Positions 1 to 8,419 are shown, counted from the first letter of the stretch. The stretch: DNA of 64,000 nt from Oscillospiraceae bacterium (GCA_910575815.1 CAJTFN010000018.1:1-64000), one strand, 5' to 3'. Made by a program: numbers and translations. The notes: a model not told the origin generated them from the sequence alone.

Positions 1-65
1 TTTTATTGTATGCGGGGCTCGGAATTCTATTTGCCGAAATTCCTGGGCCTCGCCAGCTTGAATTT

Positions 66-95
66 ATTATATGCACCCGCCCCGGAAACCATTCT
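66..95 (-). promoter_or_regulatory. Element-type promoter reading out of the left edge
   Basis: Minus strand reads AGAAT, 16 nt, GCATATAAT. It points to a gene left of the window. A weaker copy (CAAAT, 15 nt, GCATACAAT) lies at 5-33. Confidence 0.7.
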
Positions 96-116
96 GGTCT
101 GGACGCATGCAAACTT

Positions 117-146
117 ATTATATGCGGGAATCCGGCTGATGATTCC
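117..146 (-). promoter_or_regulatory. Second element-type promoter, tandem with 66-95
   Basis: Minus strand reads GGAAT, 16 nt, GCATATAAT, one of the best matches to the element promoter. With 66-95 it forms a tandem pair facing left. Confidence 0.72.
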
Positions 147-151
147 AACCC

Positions 152-214
152 GTGTCGGGCCTGGCGCGGCTCAAAGCAAAGAAAGGGCAACCTCTGCTTG
201 TTAAACCAAAAACA
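152..214 (-). repeat. Dispersed intergenic module, half site
   Basis: On the minus strand a TTTTTGGTTTAACAAG-type block is followed after about 40 nt by GGCCCGACACGG, six bases before the -35 of the promoter at 117-146. The same arrangement recurs at nine other places in the window. Function unknown. Confidence 0.6.
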
Positions 215-219
215 GAAAT

Positions 220-241
220 CGGAGCCGCCGAAGCGGCTCCG
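220..241 (-). terminator. Terminator of the sortase-like gene
   Basis: A perfect 9-bp stem (CGGAGCCGC / GCGGCTCCG) with a 4-nt loop is followed on the minus strand by a T-rich stretch. Confidence 0.85.
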
Positions 242-262
242 AAGTCTGGAATTGGGGAAGGC

Positions 263-1138
263 TCAGCCGACAAGTGTAGCGACAACGCACAGCTTCTGGC
301 TGGAGTCACCAGCTTTGCAGGTGTACATGGTAATCTTGTTTGTGCCATCCTGCAGGAGGCCGCTGGTGTTATAGGTAGAGCAATAGGAAATGCTCGTCAC
401 GCGGTAGGTAGCGGTGCCATAGGCGGTCGTGTAGGTCACGGTATCGCCGTAGTTGACATCCTTCAAGGTGCGGAAGTGAGCCCAGCTGCCCCGGTTGTGG
501 CCGGCAACAGCGATGTTGCCCATCCAGCCGGAGGTGCAGTCAAAGTGGGCCAGGCCACGCCGCATGTTGGCGGTGCTGGTTCCCTCATAAACATACTGGC
601 TGATGCCAACACTGGGAATCTGGAGCTGGCCAATGGCGCCGCCCTTGGTGATAGCGGGCATGGCATGCATGGCGGTGGCGTTCGTGGTGGCGCTGGCATA
701 GATAGAAGCCAGGGTCTCCGCACCGGTGGGCAGAGCGCCGGAGGACACCATCGTGGTATCAAAGGCAACAAAGCCGGGGACGTTGCTCCACTGGGTCGTG
801 GGCGCATAAGCGTTGGGGAACACGGTGTTCTGGGCGATAGCGATGTCTGTCGCACTACCCCAGGCATCGGGATACTCGCCCACGGGCAGGTCCAGGACGG
901 ACAGAGGGCTGCTGTTGGGGACGACAGACTCATCCGTGCCGATTGTGCCATCGGCGCCGACAATGATGGTGCCGGAATCCATGGCTCCTTCGGGGCCCGC
1001 AACGGTGGCCTGATAGAAATTCTGGCCGGGAACCTCGCTGGAGAAATCATACTCCAGGGCGGAAGCGGGTATGCTCATGAGGCTCGACACAATCGTGGCG
1101 GCGAGCAGCAGGCGCCCAATCTTAGTCTTCATTTTCAT
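263..1138 (-). CDS. Secreted sortase-like protein with Lys in place of the active-site Arg
   Basis: The protein has 291 residues. The start is the ATG at 1138, 13 nt after an AGGAGG site; another ATG lies two codons later. A signal peptide (basic KTKIGR, hydrophobic core, cut after about ASA) precedes an approximately 100-residue linker. The C-terminal 130 residues look like a sortase barrel: an IPSVGI strand, the catalytic His in VAGHNRG and the catalytic Cys in MYTCKAG. Sortases are membrane transpeptidases that join LPXTG-type proteins to amines. In the last strand, where sortases have R-L/F-V-V, this protein reads QKLCVVATLV, so the usual Arg appears to be Lys. There is no C-terminal membrane segment. 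The only LPXTG-like protein in view is the Cna_B repeat protein at 49193-54304. The gene stands alone between its own terminator and promoters. The family call is strong; activity is uncertain. Confidence 0.82.
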   Translation of the reverse strand: MKMKTKIGRLLLAATIVSSLMSIPASALEYDFSSEVPGQNFYQATVAGPEGAMDSGTIIVGADGTIGTDESVVPNSSPLSVLDLPVGEYPDAWGSATDIAIAQNTVFPNAYAPTTQWSNVPGFVAFDTTMVSSGALPTGAETLASIYASATTNATAMHAMPAITKGGAIGQLQIPSVGISQYVYEGTSTANMRRGLAHFDCTSGWMGNIAVAGHNRGSWAHFRTLKDVNYGDTVTYTTAYGTATYRVTSISYCSTYNTSGLLQDGTNKITMYTCKAGDSSQKLCVVATLVG

Positions 1139-1209
1139 AGTTGTAGAAAATCCTCCTTCAAAATACACAAATTTTTGGGAAATTTGGCCTTCCAAACCAA
1201 TTCACATTT

Positions 1210-1239
1210 TTCATATGCAGAAAAATCTTTGGCTATTTG
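1210..1239 (-). promoter_or_regulatory. Element-type promoter of the sortase-like gene (proximal)
   Basis: Minus strand reads CAAAT, 16 nt, GCATATGAA. The -10 is weaker at its 3' end than most copies. Confidence 0.55.
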
Positions 1240-1331
1240 TCAAAAATCTTCCGTTCCAGAAAGCGGGACATGGGGCCCGGTTGGTTGCACCTGAGCGGAT
1301 GGCTATCCCGCCTGGAATACGCTATGCCTAA

Positions 1332-1361
1332 GTCCTATGCGGAAACTTTGGTCCCTATTTG
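1332..1361 (-). promoter_or_regulatory. Element-type promoter of the sortase-like gene (distal)
   Basis: Minus strand reads CAAAT, 16 nt, GCATAGGAC. The -35 lies directly after the T-tract of the upstream gene's terminator. Confidence 0.55.
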
Positions 1362-1370
1362 TCAAAAAAA

Positions 1371-1395
1371 GAGCGTCCCCGGAAAGGGGACGCTC
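1371..1395 (-). terminator. Terminator of the 422-residue membrane protein gene
   Basis: GAGCGTCCCC and GGGGACGCTC form a perfect 10-bp stem, followed on the minus strand by seven T. Confidence 0.92.
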
Positions 1396-1410
1396 ACATG
1401 ATTGAATCCG

Positions 1411-2679
1411 TTACAGTGCGAAGGTATCAATGGGACCGGAGTCCACAATCTCCAGGTCGACAGAGAACACGTATTTATCTGTGTCGTTGATGGGTTCGAC
1501 CTGGTGCTTGCAGGCCACTTGGCCGTCCGCCATGACGCTGATGATTTTGCCGCGGAATTTTTTCGCCAGAGGGGCGGACATTTCGCAGAGGAAATGCCGG
1601 GAAGAAGGTGCTTTCAAAGTGTCCAGCTCAAAGGTGGGGGACTTTTTCTTGAGGCGCACCTTCTGGATAGTCTCGTAATTGCCGGTGTCGAAGTCCTGGG
1701 CTTGCACGACCAGCTTCTTGCTGGCGAGATAGCCTTTGCGAATGGCGTACGGGATAACCAGGGCGGCCGCGATAACAGCGGCGAGAATCAGCAACCCGCC
1801 AAAAATCCGGGCAACAATGATGCCGGCGCCGGGGCCCTTGGCCTCGGGCTCCACCAGATTGCCAAAATCATCCACAATGTAACCCTCGGGAATTTCCACG
1901 CCCTTGTAAGTGACAGTGTAGCGGATGTTGTCCGTGTTTTCAAACTGCGCAGTCCCCTGATAGGTGGCGACCACCTTCCAGGCAGTATCAACCATGCGGG
2001 AAGATGTCTTGGAATAGACCGCCGTGGCAACATAGCTCGAAGGAATGGACGAACCTTCGTAGTAGCCGGCTTCCGCCCATGTCAGGCTGGTGCGCTTCAT
2101 GCCGTTCATGGTTTCGGGAATCAGTGACGGGTCGTTGTAGTCGGTAGCGTAGGTTTTTGTGACTTTTTGGGTGCTGCTCTTGGACTGCTGGTCAGTCACC
2201 TCAACAGAAATGGACTGTGGATTCAGGTAAAGAGTTCCCACGTAGTTGCCCTCGGAATACTCAATACTGAAGGGCAGCTTATCGATATTGTCGGCGAGCT
2301 CCTTGGAGTCAGTAGCGGTCTCGAAAACCTTCGTGACGTCCTTTTCTTTCGTATCGGTAAAGGAGTTCTTAACAATGGAGTCCATGGAGTAAAGGTAACC
2401 GGATTGCGCGAAGTTGGACTTGACTAAATCGTTGGGGTCCACAGACGCGGAGACCTCAAAAATCTCCACGATGGTCATCTCCCCATTGATGTTGTTCGCG
2501 CTCCGTTCAATAGGGATAAGGTCCGAGGACGTCACCGATTCGGTGATGTCCACGCCTGCGCTGCCTTCCGGTTCCGCCGCGCTGCAGGGGACAATAGCGG
2601 CCATGAGCAGCAGGGCAATCAACGGAAAAGCAGCAAGTTTCTTCCTGATATTGCTGACTTTCCTACTGGTTTTGCACAA
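1411..2679 (-). CDS. Exported single-span membrane protein of unknown function
   Basis: The product has 422 residues. I start it at TTG 2679, 7 nt after AAAGGAGG; this places a signal peptide (KLAAFPLIALLLMAAIVPCSA) at the N-terminus. A large extracellular region follows, rich in Ser, Thr and Asp. Then comes one membrane segment near residue 300 (GGLLILAAVIAAALVIPYAI), a basic stop-transfer sequence and an approximately 115-residue cytoplasmic tail. The topology suggests a surface receptor or an envelope component of the conjugation machine, but I recognise no named domain. The gene is monocistronic, with its own element-type promoter at 2762-2791 and a strong terminator. Confidence 0.72.
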   Translation of the reverse strand: MCKTSRKVSNIRKKLAAFPLIALLLMAAIVPCSAAEPEGSAGVDITESVTSSDLIPIERSANNINGEMTIVEIFEVSASVDPNDLVKSNFAQSGYLYSMDSIVKNSFTDTKEKDVTKVFETATDSKELADNIDKLPFSIEYSEGNYVGTLYLNPQSISVEVTDQQSKSSTQKVTKTYATDYNDPSLIPETMNGMKRTSLTWAEAGYYEGSSIPSSYVATAVYSKTSSRMVDTAWKVVATYQGTAQFENTDNIRYTVTYKGVEIPEGYIVDDFGNLVEPEAKGPGAGIIVARIFGGLLILAAVIAAALVIPYAIRKGYLASKKLVVQAQDFDTGNYETIQKVRLKKKSPTFELDTLKAPSSRHFLCEMSAPLAKKFRGKIISVMADGQVACKHQVEPINDTDKYVFSVDLEIVDSGPIDTFAL

Positions 2680-2761
2680 GATGATTCCTCCTTTGTAGGG
2701 AGCATGGCCTTGCCCCCAGTTTTGTTTTGGACGATGCGCTCGAAAATCGCCGTCTGAAGTT

Positions 2762-2791
2762 ATGCTATGCAAAATTGCGGGATTTAATTAG
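2762..2791 (-). promoter_or_regulatory. Element-type promoter of the 1411-2679 gene
   Basis: Minus strand reads CTAAT, 16 nt, GCATAGCAT. The -35 overlaps the stop codon of the small gene at 2788. Confidence 0.65.
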
Positions 2792-2964
2792 CCAGAGAAA
2801 ACGCCGTCACAAATGCAGCATAACTCGTTATACTCCTCTGGCGTGAGTTTATTTTCGACGTAGCGCTTGTAAATCTGTTCTTCGAGCTTGTCTTGGGTAA
2901 TGGATTCGTCGCCATCCTCAGCTTTTCGAATCTTGGCCATCAGTAAATCATATGCGGGCGACAT
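2788..2964 (-). CDS. Small acidic protein of unknown function
   Basis: This 58-residue protein starts at ATG 2964 just after a GAAAGGGGGTGG site. It is charged and helical-looking (a KLEEQIYKRYVENKLTPEEY stretch) and has a CCICD cysteine cluster near the end. No family was recognised. It lies downstream of its own element-type promoter, and its stop codon forms part of the promoter of the next gene, so the two units are packed tightly. Confidence 0.6.
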   Translation of the reverse strand: MSPAYDLLMAKIRKAEDGDESITQDKLEEQIYKRYVENKLTPEEYNELCCICDGVFSG

Positions 2965-3012
2965 CAGCCCACCCCCTTTCGAATTATGGAACCAATTGCG
3001 GTTCTCAAGCCT

Positions 3013-3042
3013 ATGATATGCGAACTTTCCGCTGCGGATTTT
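3013..3042 (-). promoter_or_regulatory. Element-type promoter of the 58-residue gene
   Basis: Minus strand reads AAAAT, 16 nt, GCATATCAT. Confidence 0.62.
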
Positions 3043-3054
3043 CCAAAAAAGAGA

Positions 3055-3080
3055 GCCGCCCCCGCAAAAGCGAGGGCGGC
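3055..3080 (-). terminator. Terminator of dnaE
   Basis: A GC-rich 11-bp stem with an AAAA loop (TTTT on the transcript strand) is followed by six T on the minus strand. Confidence 0.92.
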
Positions 3081-3086
3081 GTTTTA

Positions 3087-5354
3087 TCAAGCGCTGATGT
3101 GAGAGAAGTTGGAGCGCAGATAATCCAAAGTTTCAGGTGTAACTCGGATTTTCGGGGCGATAGGGTACGTCCTTCCATTTGCGAGAAGAACCACGCCGGA
3201 GTTCCCGGGGTTTTTCTTCACGAAATCAAGGAGTCGCTCCTGTTCCGCCTTGTTTCGGATTGTCACCGTGACAGAATTGGACTTTTCCGCAAGGATTTCA
3301 TCCTCTCCCATCAGGTCGTTAACAATAATCTGCTTCCCGTGGTCCTCGTCAACAGCGAACTCCCCGATGGCCTTCACAACGGCCCCTTCTACGAGGCGGT
3401 GCTTGTTGGCGGCTACCCGGCTGGGGAACAGGACGCACCGGATGCTGTTGAACTGGTCCTCCAGGGAGAAGAGATACATCTCCTCCTCCTTCTTGGTATA
3501 AATCAGCTTCATATCACTGATGAGGCCCAATGCCATCACCTGGCGCTGTGGGGTCTCCAGAACAGCAAGGTCGGAAATCGGGGTGTAGGAGCCCGGGTTC
3601 TTTACTTTTGACAGAATGGCGTTGACAGGATGGTTACTCAAATAGAAGCCAATGGCGCGGAGTTCCTTTTCCATGAGGATTTTCTCGTCGTATTCCGGGA
3701 CCTCGGGCGGTTGAATGCGCCGCTGCTCCTCCGTGAACAGAGAAATCTGGTTCAAGGCCCGGTCTTTGGCCTCACTTTTGAAATTCTTCTCCAGCTTGGG
3801 AATCATCTCCGTCATCTGGCGGCGGTTCATCCCAAAACAGTCCAAGGCACCGGAGTTAATCAGGGACTCAAGGGCTTTCTTGTTCAGCTTGTCGGATGTG
3901 CTCATGCGCTCGTAGAACTCCTGATAATTCTGGAACTCACCCGTCTGGCGAACTTGGGCAATCGCCCGGCTCAGTTTATTCAGGCCACTGAGGGCATGGA
4001 ACCCCAGCCGGATGCAGTCTCCTTCCACGGTACATTTGTCCATAGACTTGTTGATGTCCGGAGGAAGGAGCTTAATGCCCCGGCGGGCAGCGATGGCCAG
4101 ATAGTTTTTCACCTTGTCGCTGATATCCTCAAAGGCATTCAGCATAGCGCAGAAGAACTCAGCAGGCCAGTGGCAGGCCATGTAGGCTGTGATGGAGGCA
4201 ATCCAGGCGTAACAGGCAGCGTGGGAACGGTTGAATGCGTATTTTCCAAATTTCTCCATCTTTGACCAGATTTCCTCAGCAACTTCGGGTGCGATTCCAT
4301 TTCCAACGCAGCCTGGGATAAACCGGTCGGCTTTTCCGTTACTAAACTCGTCTTTATTTCCATAGACGAAGCGAGCGTGTTCTTTAGCGAGAACATCCGT
4401 TTTCTTTTTGGCGCAGCCCTTACGAAGAAGGTCTGCGGCACCCATTGAGTACCCTGCGAGAACTTGCGCGATGTGCATCAGCTGTTCCTGGTAAACCATG
4501 ACTCCATAGGTAGAAGACAGGATATCCTCCTCCTGCTTGCAGTCATAGTGAATGTTGGAGCTGTCCATCATGCCCTTGATGTAATCCGGAATGTAGTCCA
4601 TGGGACCGGGTCGGTAAAGGGCCACGGCGGCGATAAGCCGCTCGAAGCACTCCCCCATTCGCTCATCCGGCAGGGTGTTGATGTCGCCAAGCATCTGGCG
4701 AATGACGTCGGTCATGCCGGCGGATTCCAACTGGAACACTCCCCCGGTAAGCCCCTTCGCAAGCATCCGGTAGGTATCCCGGTCATCCAGCGGCAGGTCT
4801 TGGTACTTCATGTCGATGCCGCGGGTCCGCTTTACAGTATCCATGACCTCGTGGATGGCGCTCAGGTTTTTCAGGCCCAGCAGGTCCATCTTGAGGAGAG
4901 ACAGTAGTTCCACCTCAGTCATAACGACCTGGGAGGTAAGGCTTTTCTCCCCTCCCTCACCTTTTTCCATCGAGGTCGGGAGGAAGTTTTCGACCTTGCC
5001 AGGAGCGACAACGAGTCCGCAAGCATGCTGCGAGGCATGGCGCTTGCAGCCCTCCAGGGTTTTGGCTACGTCAATGACCCGGGCTACATCAGGCTCTTCA
5101 TTGTACCGCCGGCGCAGCTCGGGATTCATTTCAAATGCACTGGAAAGCGTGATTTTCGGTGCGTTGGGAACCAGCTTTGCCAGGTTGTTTGCCCAGGCGG
5201 GAGGATACCCCATAACCCGGGCCACGTCCTTAATGACCATCTTGGCGGCCATCGTACCAAATGTCACGATGCGGCAAACGGACTCGGCTCCATACTTTTT
5301 AGTAATGTAGTCGATGACCTTCTGCCGGCCGACGTGCTCAATGTCAGTATCAAT
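3087..5354 (-). CDS. dnaE: DNA polymerase III alpha subunit (DnaE type), 3' exon
   Basis: This is the C-terminal 755 residues of the replicative polymerase, encoded downstream of a group I intron. It opens with IDTDI, the second half of the catalytic PD-ID-D motif whose first half ends the upstream exon. The third catalytic region is seen as YRPGPMDYIPDYI. Further on are the TYGVMVYQEQ finger motif, a helix-hairpin-helix-like region and an OB-type region near the end (DLAVLETPQRQVMALGLISD). An open frame runs 24 nt further up into the intron and offers an ATG at 5378, but those codons are intron sequence. Spliced, the protein would be 1203 residues, normal for bacterial DnaE. The gene ends at a strong terminator. 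A mobile element carrying its own replicase suggests autonomous replication of a large replicon. Confidence 0.95.
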   Translation of the reverse strand: MDTDIEHVGRQKVIDYITKKYGAESVCRIVTFGTMAAKMVIKDVARVMGYPPAWANNLAKLVPNAPKITLSSAFEMNPELRRRYNEEPDVARVIDVAKTLEGCKRHASQHACGLVVAPGKVENFLPTSMEKGEGGEKSLTSQVVMTEVELLSLLKMDLLGLKNLSAIHEVMDTVKRTRGIDMKYQDLPLDDRDTYRMLAKGLTGGVFQLESAGMTDVIRQMLGDINTLPDERMGECFERLIAAVALYRPGPMDYIPDYIKGMMDSSNIHYDCKQEEDILSSTYGVMVYQEQLMHIAQVLAGYSMGAADLLRKGCAKKKTDVLAKEHARFVYGNKDEFSNGKADRFIPGCVGNGIAPEVAEEIWSKMEKFGKYAFNRSHAACYAWIASITAYMACHWPAEFFCAMLNAFEDISDKVKNYLAIAARRGIKLLPPDINKSMDKCTVEGDCIRLGFHALSGLNKLSRAIAQVRQTGEFQNYQEFYERMSTSDKLNKKALESLINSGALDCFGMNRRQMTEMIPKLEKNFKSEAKDRALNQISLFTEEQRRIQPPEVPEYDEKILMEKELRAIGFYLSNHPVNAILSKVKNPGSYTPISDLAVLETPQRQVMALGLISDMKLIYTKKEEEMYLFSLEDQFNSIRCVLFPSRVAANKHRLVEGAVVKAIGEFAVDEDHGKQIIVNDLMGEDEILAEKSNSVTVTIRNKAEQERLLDFVKKNPGNSGVVLLANGRTYPIAPKIRVTPETLDYLRSNFSHISA

Positions 5355-6044
5355 CCTTGCTACCCTGTCTTTCGACATATTTACATAGGGAGTAGACTAT
5401 ATCTTGTTCTACCGAACGTCAGGTGGCTAATCTGACGCCAGCCTTCCAAAGGCTGCCTTTCACGGTTTAGATACCCCTCAACTTCGGTTCATCGGGGCAG
5501 CGCCCCTCCCCTACTCCGCCCACGCGGATAGTCGTTGAAGCTTCCCCTGTTCGGGGCTTGCCTGCTGATTGGAGATTTGGGTCTTCGCGAGCACTTAGGG
5601 TTTCCCCATATGCCATCCCTGTCACTTTTTTCTGCTTTCGCCGCCTTCACGCCCGGATATCTTTCATCCCCACGTTGTAGCGAACAGGGCTCTTACTCCG
5701 TCCCAGACAGTTCAAAGGGTCAAACACCCACCATTTCTGATAGGTTCGACTGTGTTAGCGCATTTTTTTTCGATGTATAGAACGTGCTTGCGGTCTAAGT
5801 AGACCGTGGCATCTTTGTACAACTCATTTAGGATTTTTAGGACTCACAAAGGAGAACTGACCGTCAGACTGAAGGTGTTTTTCTTGCTGAGGCTTAACTT
5901 TATATATGGCTGCGATTTTTGCGGCAGATAATTTTTGAGTTGTATAAAGTTCGTCCAAAACATCTCTCTCGATAGGATTTTCCATGGGCTTCCCCATAGC
6001 CATCCCTCCTCAAAAGAATGTATTTGTGAAAATGCGCATTTTCA
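5355..6044 (-). ncRNA. Group I self-splicing intron inside dnaE
   Basis: A 690-nt interruption separates the codons of PD and ID in the polymerase active site. Removing 6044 to 5355 joins GAT to ATT and restores P-D-I-D-T-D in frame. The 5' exon ends in U and the intron ends in G, as group I introns require. Core elements are visible on the minus strand: AATCAGCAGGCAAGCC (P4/P6 region, 5555-5570), TTCAACGACTATCC (P7 5' side, 5526-5539) and AAGATATAGTC (P7 3' side, 5395-5405), with GACTA/TAGTC pairing. A possible guide GTCTGG near 5703-5708 could pair with the exon end CCGGAT; this P1 assignment is tentative. The intron starts with a perfect 9-bp palindrome at 6027-6044. The coding strand reaches a stop at once if unspliced. 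Confidence 0.93.
5824..5997 (-). pseudogene. Degenerate intron-encoded reading frame
   Basis: A 57-codon frame lies inside the group I intron, starting at ATG 5997 with a GGAGGG site 8 nt upstream. Its first 30 residues (VLDELYTTQKLSAAKIAAIY) resemble the helix-turn-helix found in intron homing endonucleases. It then stops early. Another frame just downstream continues with ILNELYKDATVYLDRKHV. I infer a decayed homing endonuclease whose nuclease part is gone. No HNH, GIY-YIG or LAGLIDADG motif remains. Confidence 0.55.
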
Positions 6045-7388
6045 ATCCGGCCAGGAGACCCGCTCCGGGTTCAAAAATCTCTCAAACAAGAGATTAAACC
6101 GGATGGGGTCCATGTCTGTGATGCCCATGCAGAACGCAAGCAGGCTGCCAGCAGCGGAGCCGCGGCCCGGGCCAATGTAAACACTGACGCTTCTCGCGTA
6201 GTTGATGAAATCCCAGACGATAAGAAAATAGGTTTCGAAGCCCATCTTCTCAATAACGCTCATTTCATAATCGTACCTTTCAAGGTACACGGGGTCCTCG
6301 TGCTCGGGCCTCCCCTGGAACCGCTTGTCAAATCCCGTTTTGCAGATGTGTTTGAAATATTCCAGCGGGGTAGCGAATGGGGCAGGGATTTCGTAGTTGG
6401 GCAGGTTGACGTCGCCCATTTTGACGGTGACATCGCACTTATCCGCGATGCGGAGTGTATTGTCCAGGGCCTCGGGGAGGTCGCTGAACAGCTTCTCCAT
6501 CTCCTCGGAGGAGTGCAGGTGGTATCCGGTACCCTCGTACCGGCGGTGGGGCATGTCAATGGTCAAATCCTGTTTCAGGCACATCATGACCTCGTGGGCG
6601 TAGGCATCCTCCTTGCGGAGGTAGTGCGAATCCGTCGTGGCCACAATTGGAATGTTCAGCTCCTGTGCCAGGCCCAGCAGCTGCGGGTTGACCAGCTCCT
6701 CATCCTTGATGCCGTGACGCTGGATTTCAATATAGAAATCCTCTCCGAAAATTTTCAGGAGCTGCTTTGCGGCATAATAGGCACTCTCCCGGTCTCCGTT
6801 TGCAAAGGATTTGGGAATAAGGCCACCCAAGCAGGCGGTGGTGCAGATGATGCCTTCGTGGTACTGCTTCAGCATCTCCCAAGTGACGTGGGGTTTGCGG
6901 TAGAAGTGCTCAAAGCTCTCGGAGGAAAGCTTGATGAGGTTCTTATACCCCACATCGTTCTTCGCCAGCAGGATAAGGTGATTTCCGCTCAGCTCGCCCC
7001 GGAGGTTCTCCTGGTATGCCTCCATACCGATAATGGGCTTCTTCCCCGCCCCCTTCATGGCATTGTAATACTCCACGAACCCGTAGAGATTGCCATGGTC
7101 GGTCAGGGCTCCGGCGTACTCGGTATGTTTCACCATATCGGGAACTTTCAGAATGCCGTCGCGGAGAGAGTTGTCACTGTGCCGGTGCAGGTCCGCGAAT
7201 CGGACCACGCTGACGGTATCTTCATCATTGGCGATGCACTTGTAGTGGTCCAGGCCCAGACCAGCGTCAGGAATGGGCACCTTCTCCTCCAAAAGTGTGT
7301 TGCCATCCCAGAGGGACCAGGTATCCACCTTCTTGAGGTCCAGTCGCTTTCCCGGCTCCAACCCTTTCGTTTTGATTTTGACCTTCAT
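6045..7388 (-). CDS. dnaE: DNA polymerase III alpha subunit (DnaE type), 5' exon
   Basis: This encodes the first 448 residues of the replicative polymerase, up to and including the first catalytic Asp ([11 protein letters not shown]). The ATG at 7388 follows AAAGGAG by 7 nt. Residues 64-75 ([12 protein letters not shown]) and 92-98 (ALTDHGN) are the PHP domain, a Mn/Zn-dependent phosphoesterase-like proofreading domain retained in many bacterial DnaE proteins. [15 protein letters not shown] is the DnaE palm motif before the active site. A Trp replaces the usual Met before PD. Translation without splicing would stop two bases after the exon and give an inactive 448-residue PHP fragment. An element-type promoter lies at 7434-7463. 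Confidence 0.95.
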
Positions 7389-7433
7389 GCTAATACTCCT
7401 TTCTGGCTAGTTCTCCAGCTGTTGTTTGCCGGT

Positions 7434-7463
7434 ATACTATGCAGATTCGGAGAAAAGCATTAT
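7434..7463 (-). promoter_or_regulatory. Element-type promoter of dnaE
   Basis: Minus strand reads ATAAT, 16 nt, GCATAGTAT, 46 nt upstream of the start codon. Confidence 0.7.
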
Positions 7464-7467
7464 GGGG

Positions 7468-7632
7468 TTTGGCAAAAGGAAAGCCTGGCAGGATAGAGGC
7501 TGGCCGCTCTCTGCCCGACATAGCATGGGCGAAATTCTACATTTGCCACGGTGTCAAATGCGCTGTCTCTCGAACTATGCCGGGCCGTAGGTGACCCCTC
7601 CTACCATGGCCGCTTCTCTTGCCAAATCAAAA
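7468..7632. repeat. Dispersed intergenic module, inverted pair
   Basis: TTTGGCAAAAG (7468-7478) with GCCCGACATAG (7513-7523) is mirrored by CTATGCCGGGC (7575-7585) with CTTCTCTTGCCAAATCAAAA (7613-7632). It fills the space between the terminator of the sigma gene and the dnaE promoter. Confidence 0.65.
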
Positions 7633-7660
7633 ACCGCGAGCAGTCCCAACGCGGAAAAAT

Positions 7661-7688
7661 CCCCCAGGCCGGATTCCCGGTCTGGGGG
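7661..7688 (-). terminator. Terminator of the first sigma factor gene
   Basis: A CCCCCAG-type stem of about 12 bp is followed by ATTTTTCC on the minus strand. Confidence 0.88.
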
Positions 7689-7701
7689 CGACGTATATCT
7701 T

Positions 7702-8388
7702 TCAGGAGGCAGCGGGGCCCAGGTTCCGCTCTTTCATGGCCAGGGTCAGCTTCGCGATGGCAATCTTCTGGATTTTGGATACTTTCGCCTGGCTGGCGCC
7801 CAGCTCTGTCGCGGTCACAGACTGGGGCTGCCCTGCCATGAACCGCCGGAGCACCAGCTGCTCTTCCCAGGACATCTCTTCCTGGATGATTCTCATCGCG
7901 GCATCGAACACCTCCTTATTGCCGATGGTGTCTCCGATGTCCTCGGTGACCGGGTGGAAAGGGTCATTCTCGGCCAGGTTCCGCTCCAGCCAGTTCTCGC
8001 TCCGGCCGGTATCCGGGTCCTGGAGTCCGTCCAGGGAGACAACGGCGGCGGTGCGGGACTTGGCAGCGTTCTTGCGAAGGTGCATCTTGACCTCGTTCTT
8101 GGCGCACTCGTAGCAGTAGGTCGTCATTTTTACCCGCTGGGAGGGGTCATAGGACATGATGCCCTTGTAAAATCCAATGGAGGCAACCTGGAAGAGGTCG
8201 TCATACTCATCGCAGCCCTTGTAGGACCGGAGGACGGCGTGGATAAGGGATTTGTTTTCGGAAATGAAGTCGTTGGCTTCGTCCCGGGTCATGGGGTGGT
8301 ACGCGGGACGGGCAGAAGTGACGGCGGTGGAAGCGGAACTGGCAGGAGCGGCAGTTTCGGTGGTGTTCGTATCGATGGTGGTGTTCAT
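7702..8388 (-). CDS. Sigma factor resembling sporulation sigma-E/K
   Basis: The product has 228 residues; the ATG at 8388 follows GGGAGG by 8 nt. A Thr/Ala-rich N-terminal tail of about 30 residues precedes region 2 (about 45-108): DDLFQVASIGFYKGI is the core-binding part, and MTTYCYECAKNEVKMHLRK matches the -10 recognition helix of sigma-E and sigma-K (compare C-x-x-N-E-I-x-M-x-L-R). A region 4 helix-turn-helix lies near 180-220 (LVLRRFMAGQPQSVTATELG, then SQAKVSKIQK). Region 3 is reduced. The protein should direct host RNA polymerase to alternative promoters. The shared NNAAT-16-GCATANNAT promoters of this element are the natural candidate targets. Its own gene has no such promoter but a sigma-A-like extended -10. 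This link is inference. Confidence 0.9.
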   Translation of the reverse strand: MNTTIDTNTTETAAPASSASTAVTSARPAYHPMTRDEANDFISENKSLIHAVLRSYKGCDEYDDLFQVASIGFYKGIMSYDPSQRVKMTTYCYECAKNEVKMHLRKNAAKSRTAAVVSLDGLQDPDTGRSENWLERNLAENDPFHPVTEDIGDTIGNKEVFDAAMRIIQEEMSWEEQLVLRRFMAGQPQSVTATELGASQAKVSKIQKIAIAKLTLAMKERNLGPAAS

Positions 8389-8419
8389 GAATGGAACCTC
8401 CCTTTTCCAAGAAAAATAT

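Noticed and set aside
152..1294. 380-codon plus-strand frame over the first kilobase
   Set aside because: It is antisense to the sortase-like gene and its promoter and has no ribosome binding site or domain.
5355..5378. Start of the second dnaE open frame at ATG 5378 as an independent gene
   Set aside because: Those codons are the 3' end of the intron. There is no ribosome binding site, and the joined exons give the exact PDID motif.
5355..6044. Intein as the cause of the dnaE interruption
   Set aside because: The intervening sequence is not an open frame through the junction and starts with a stop codon. Group I intron core elements are present instead.
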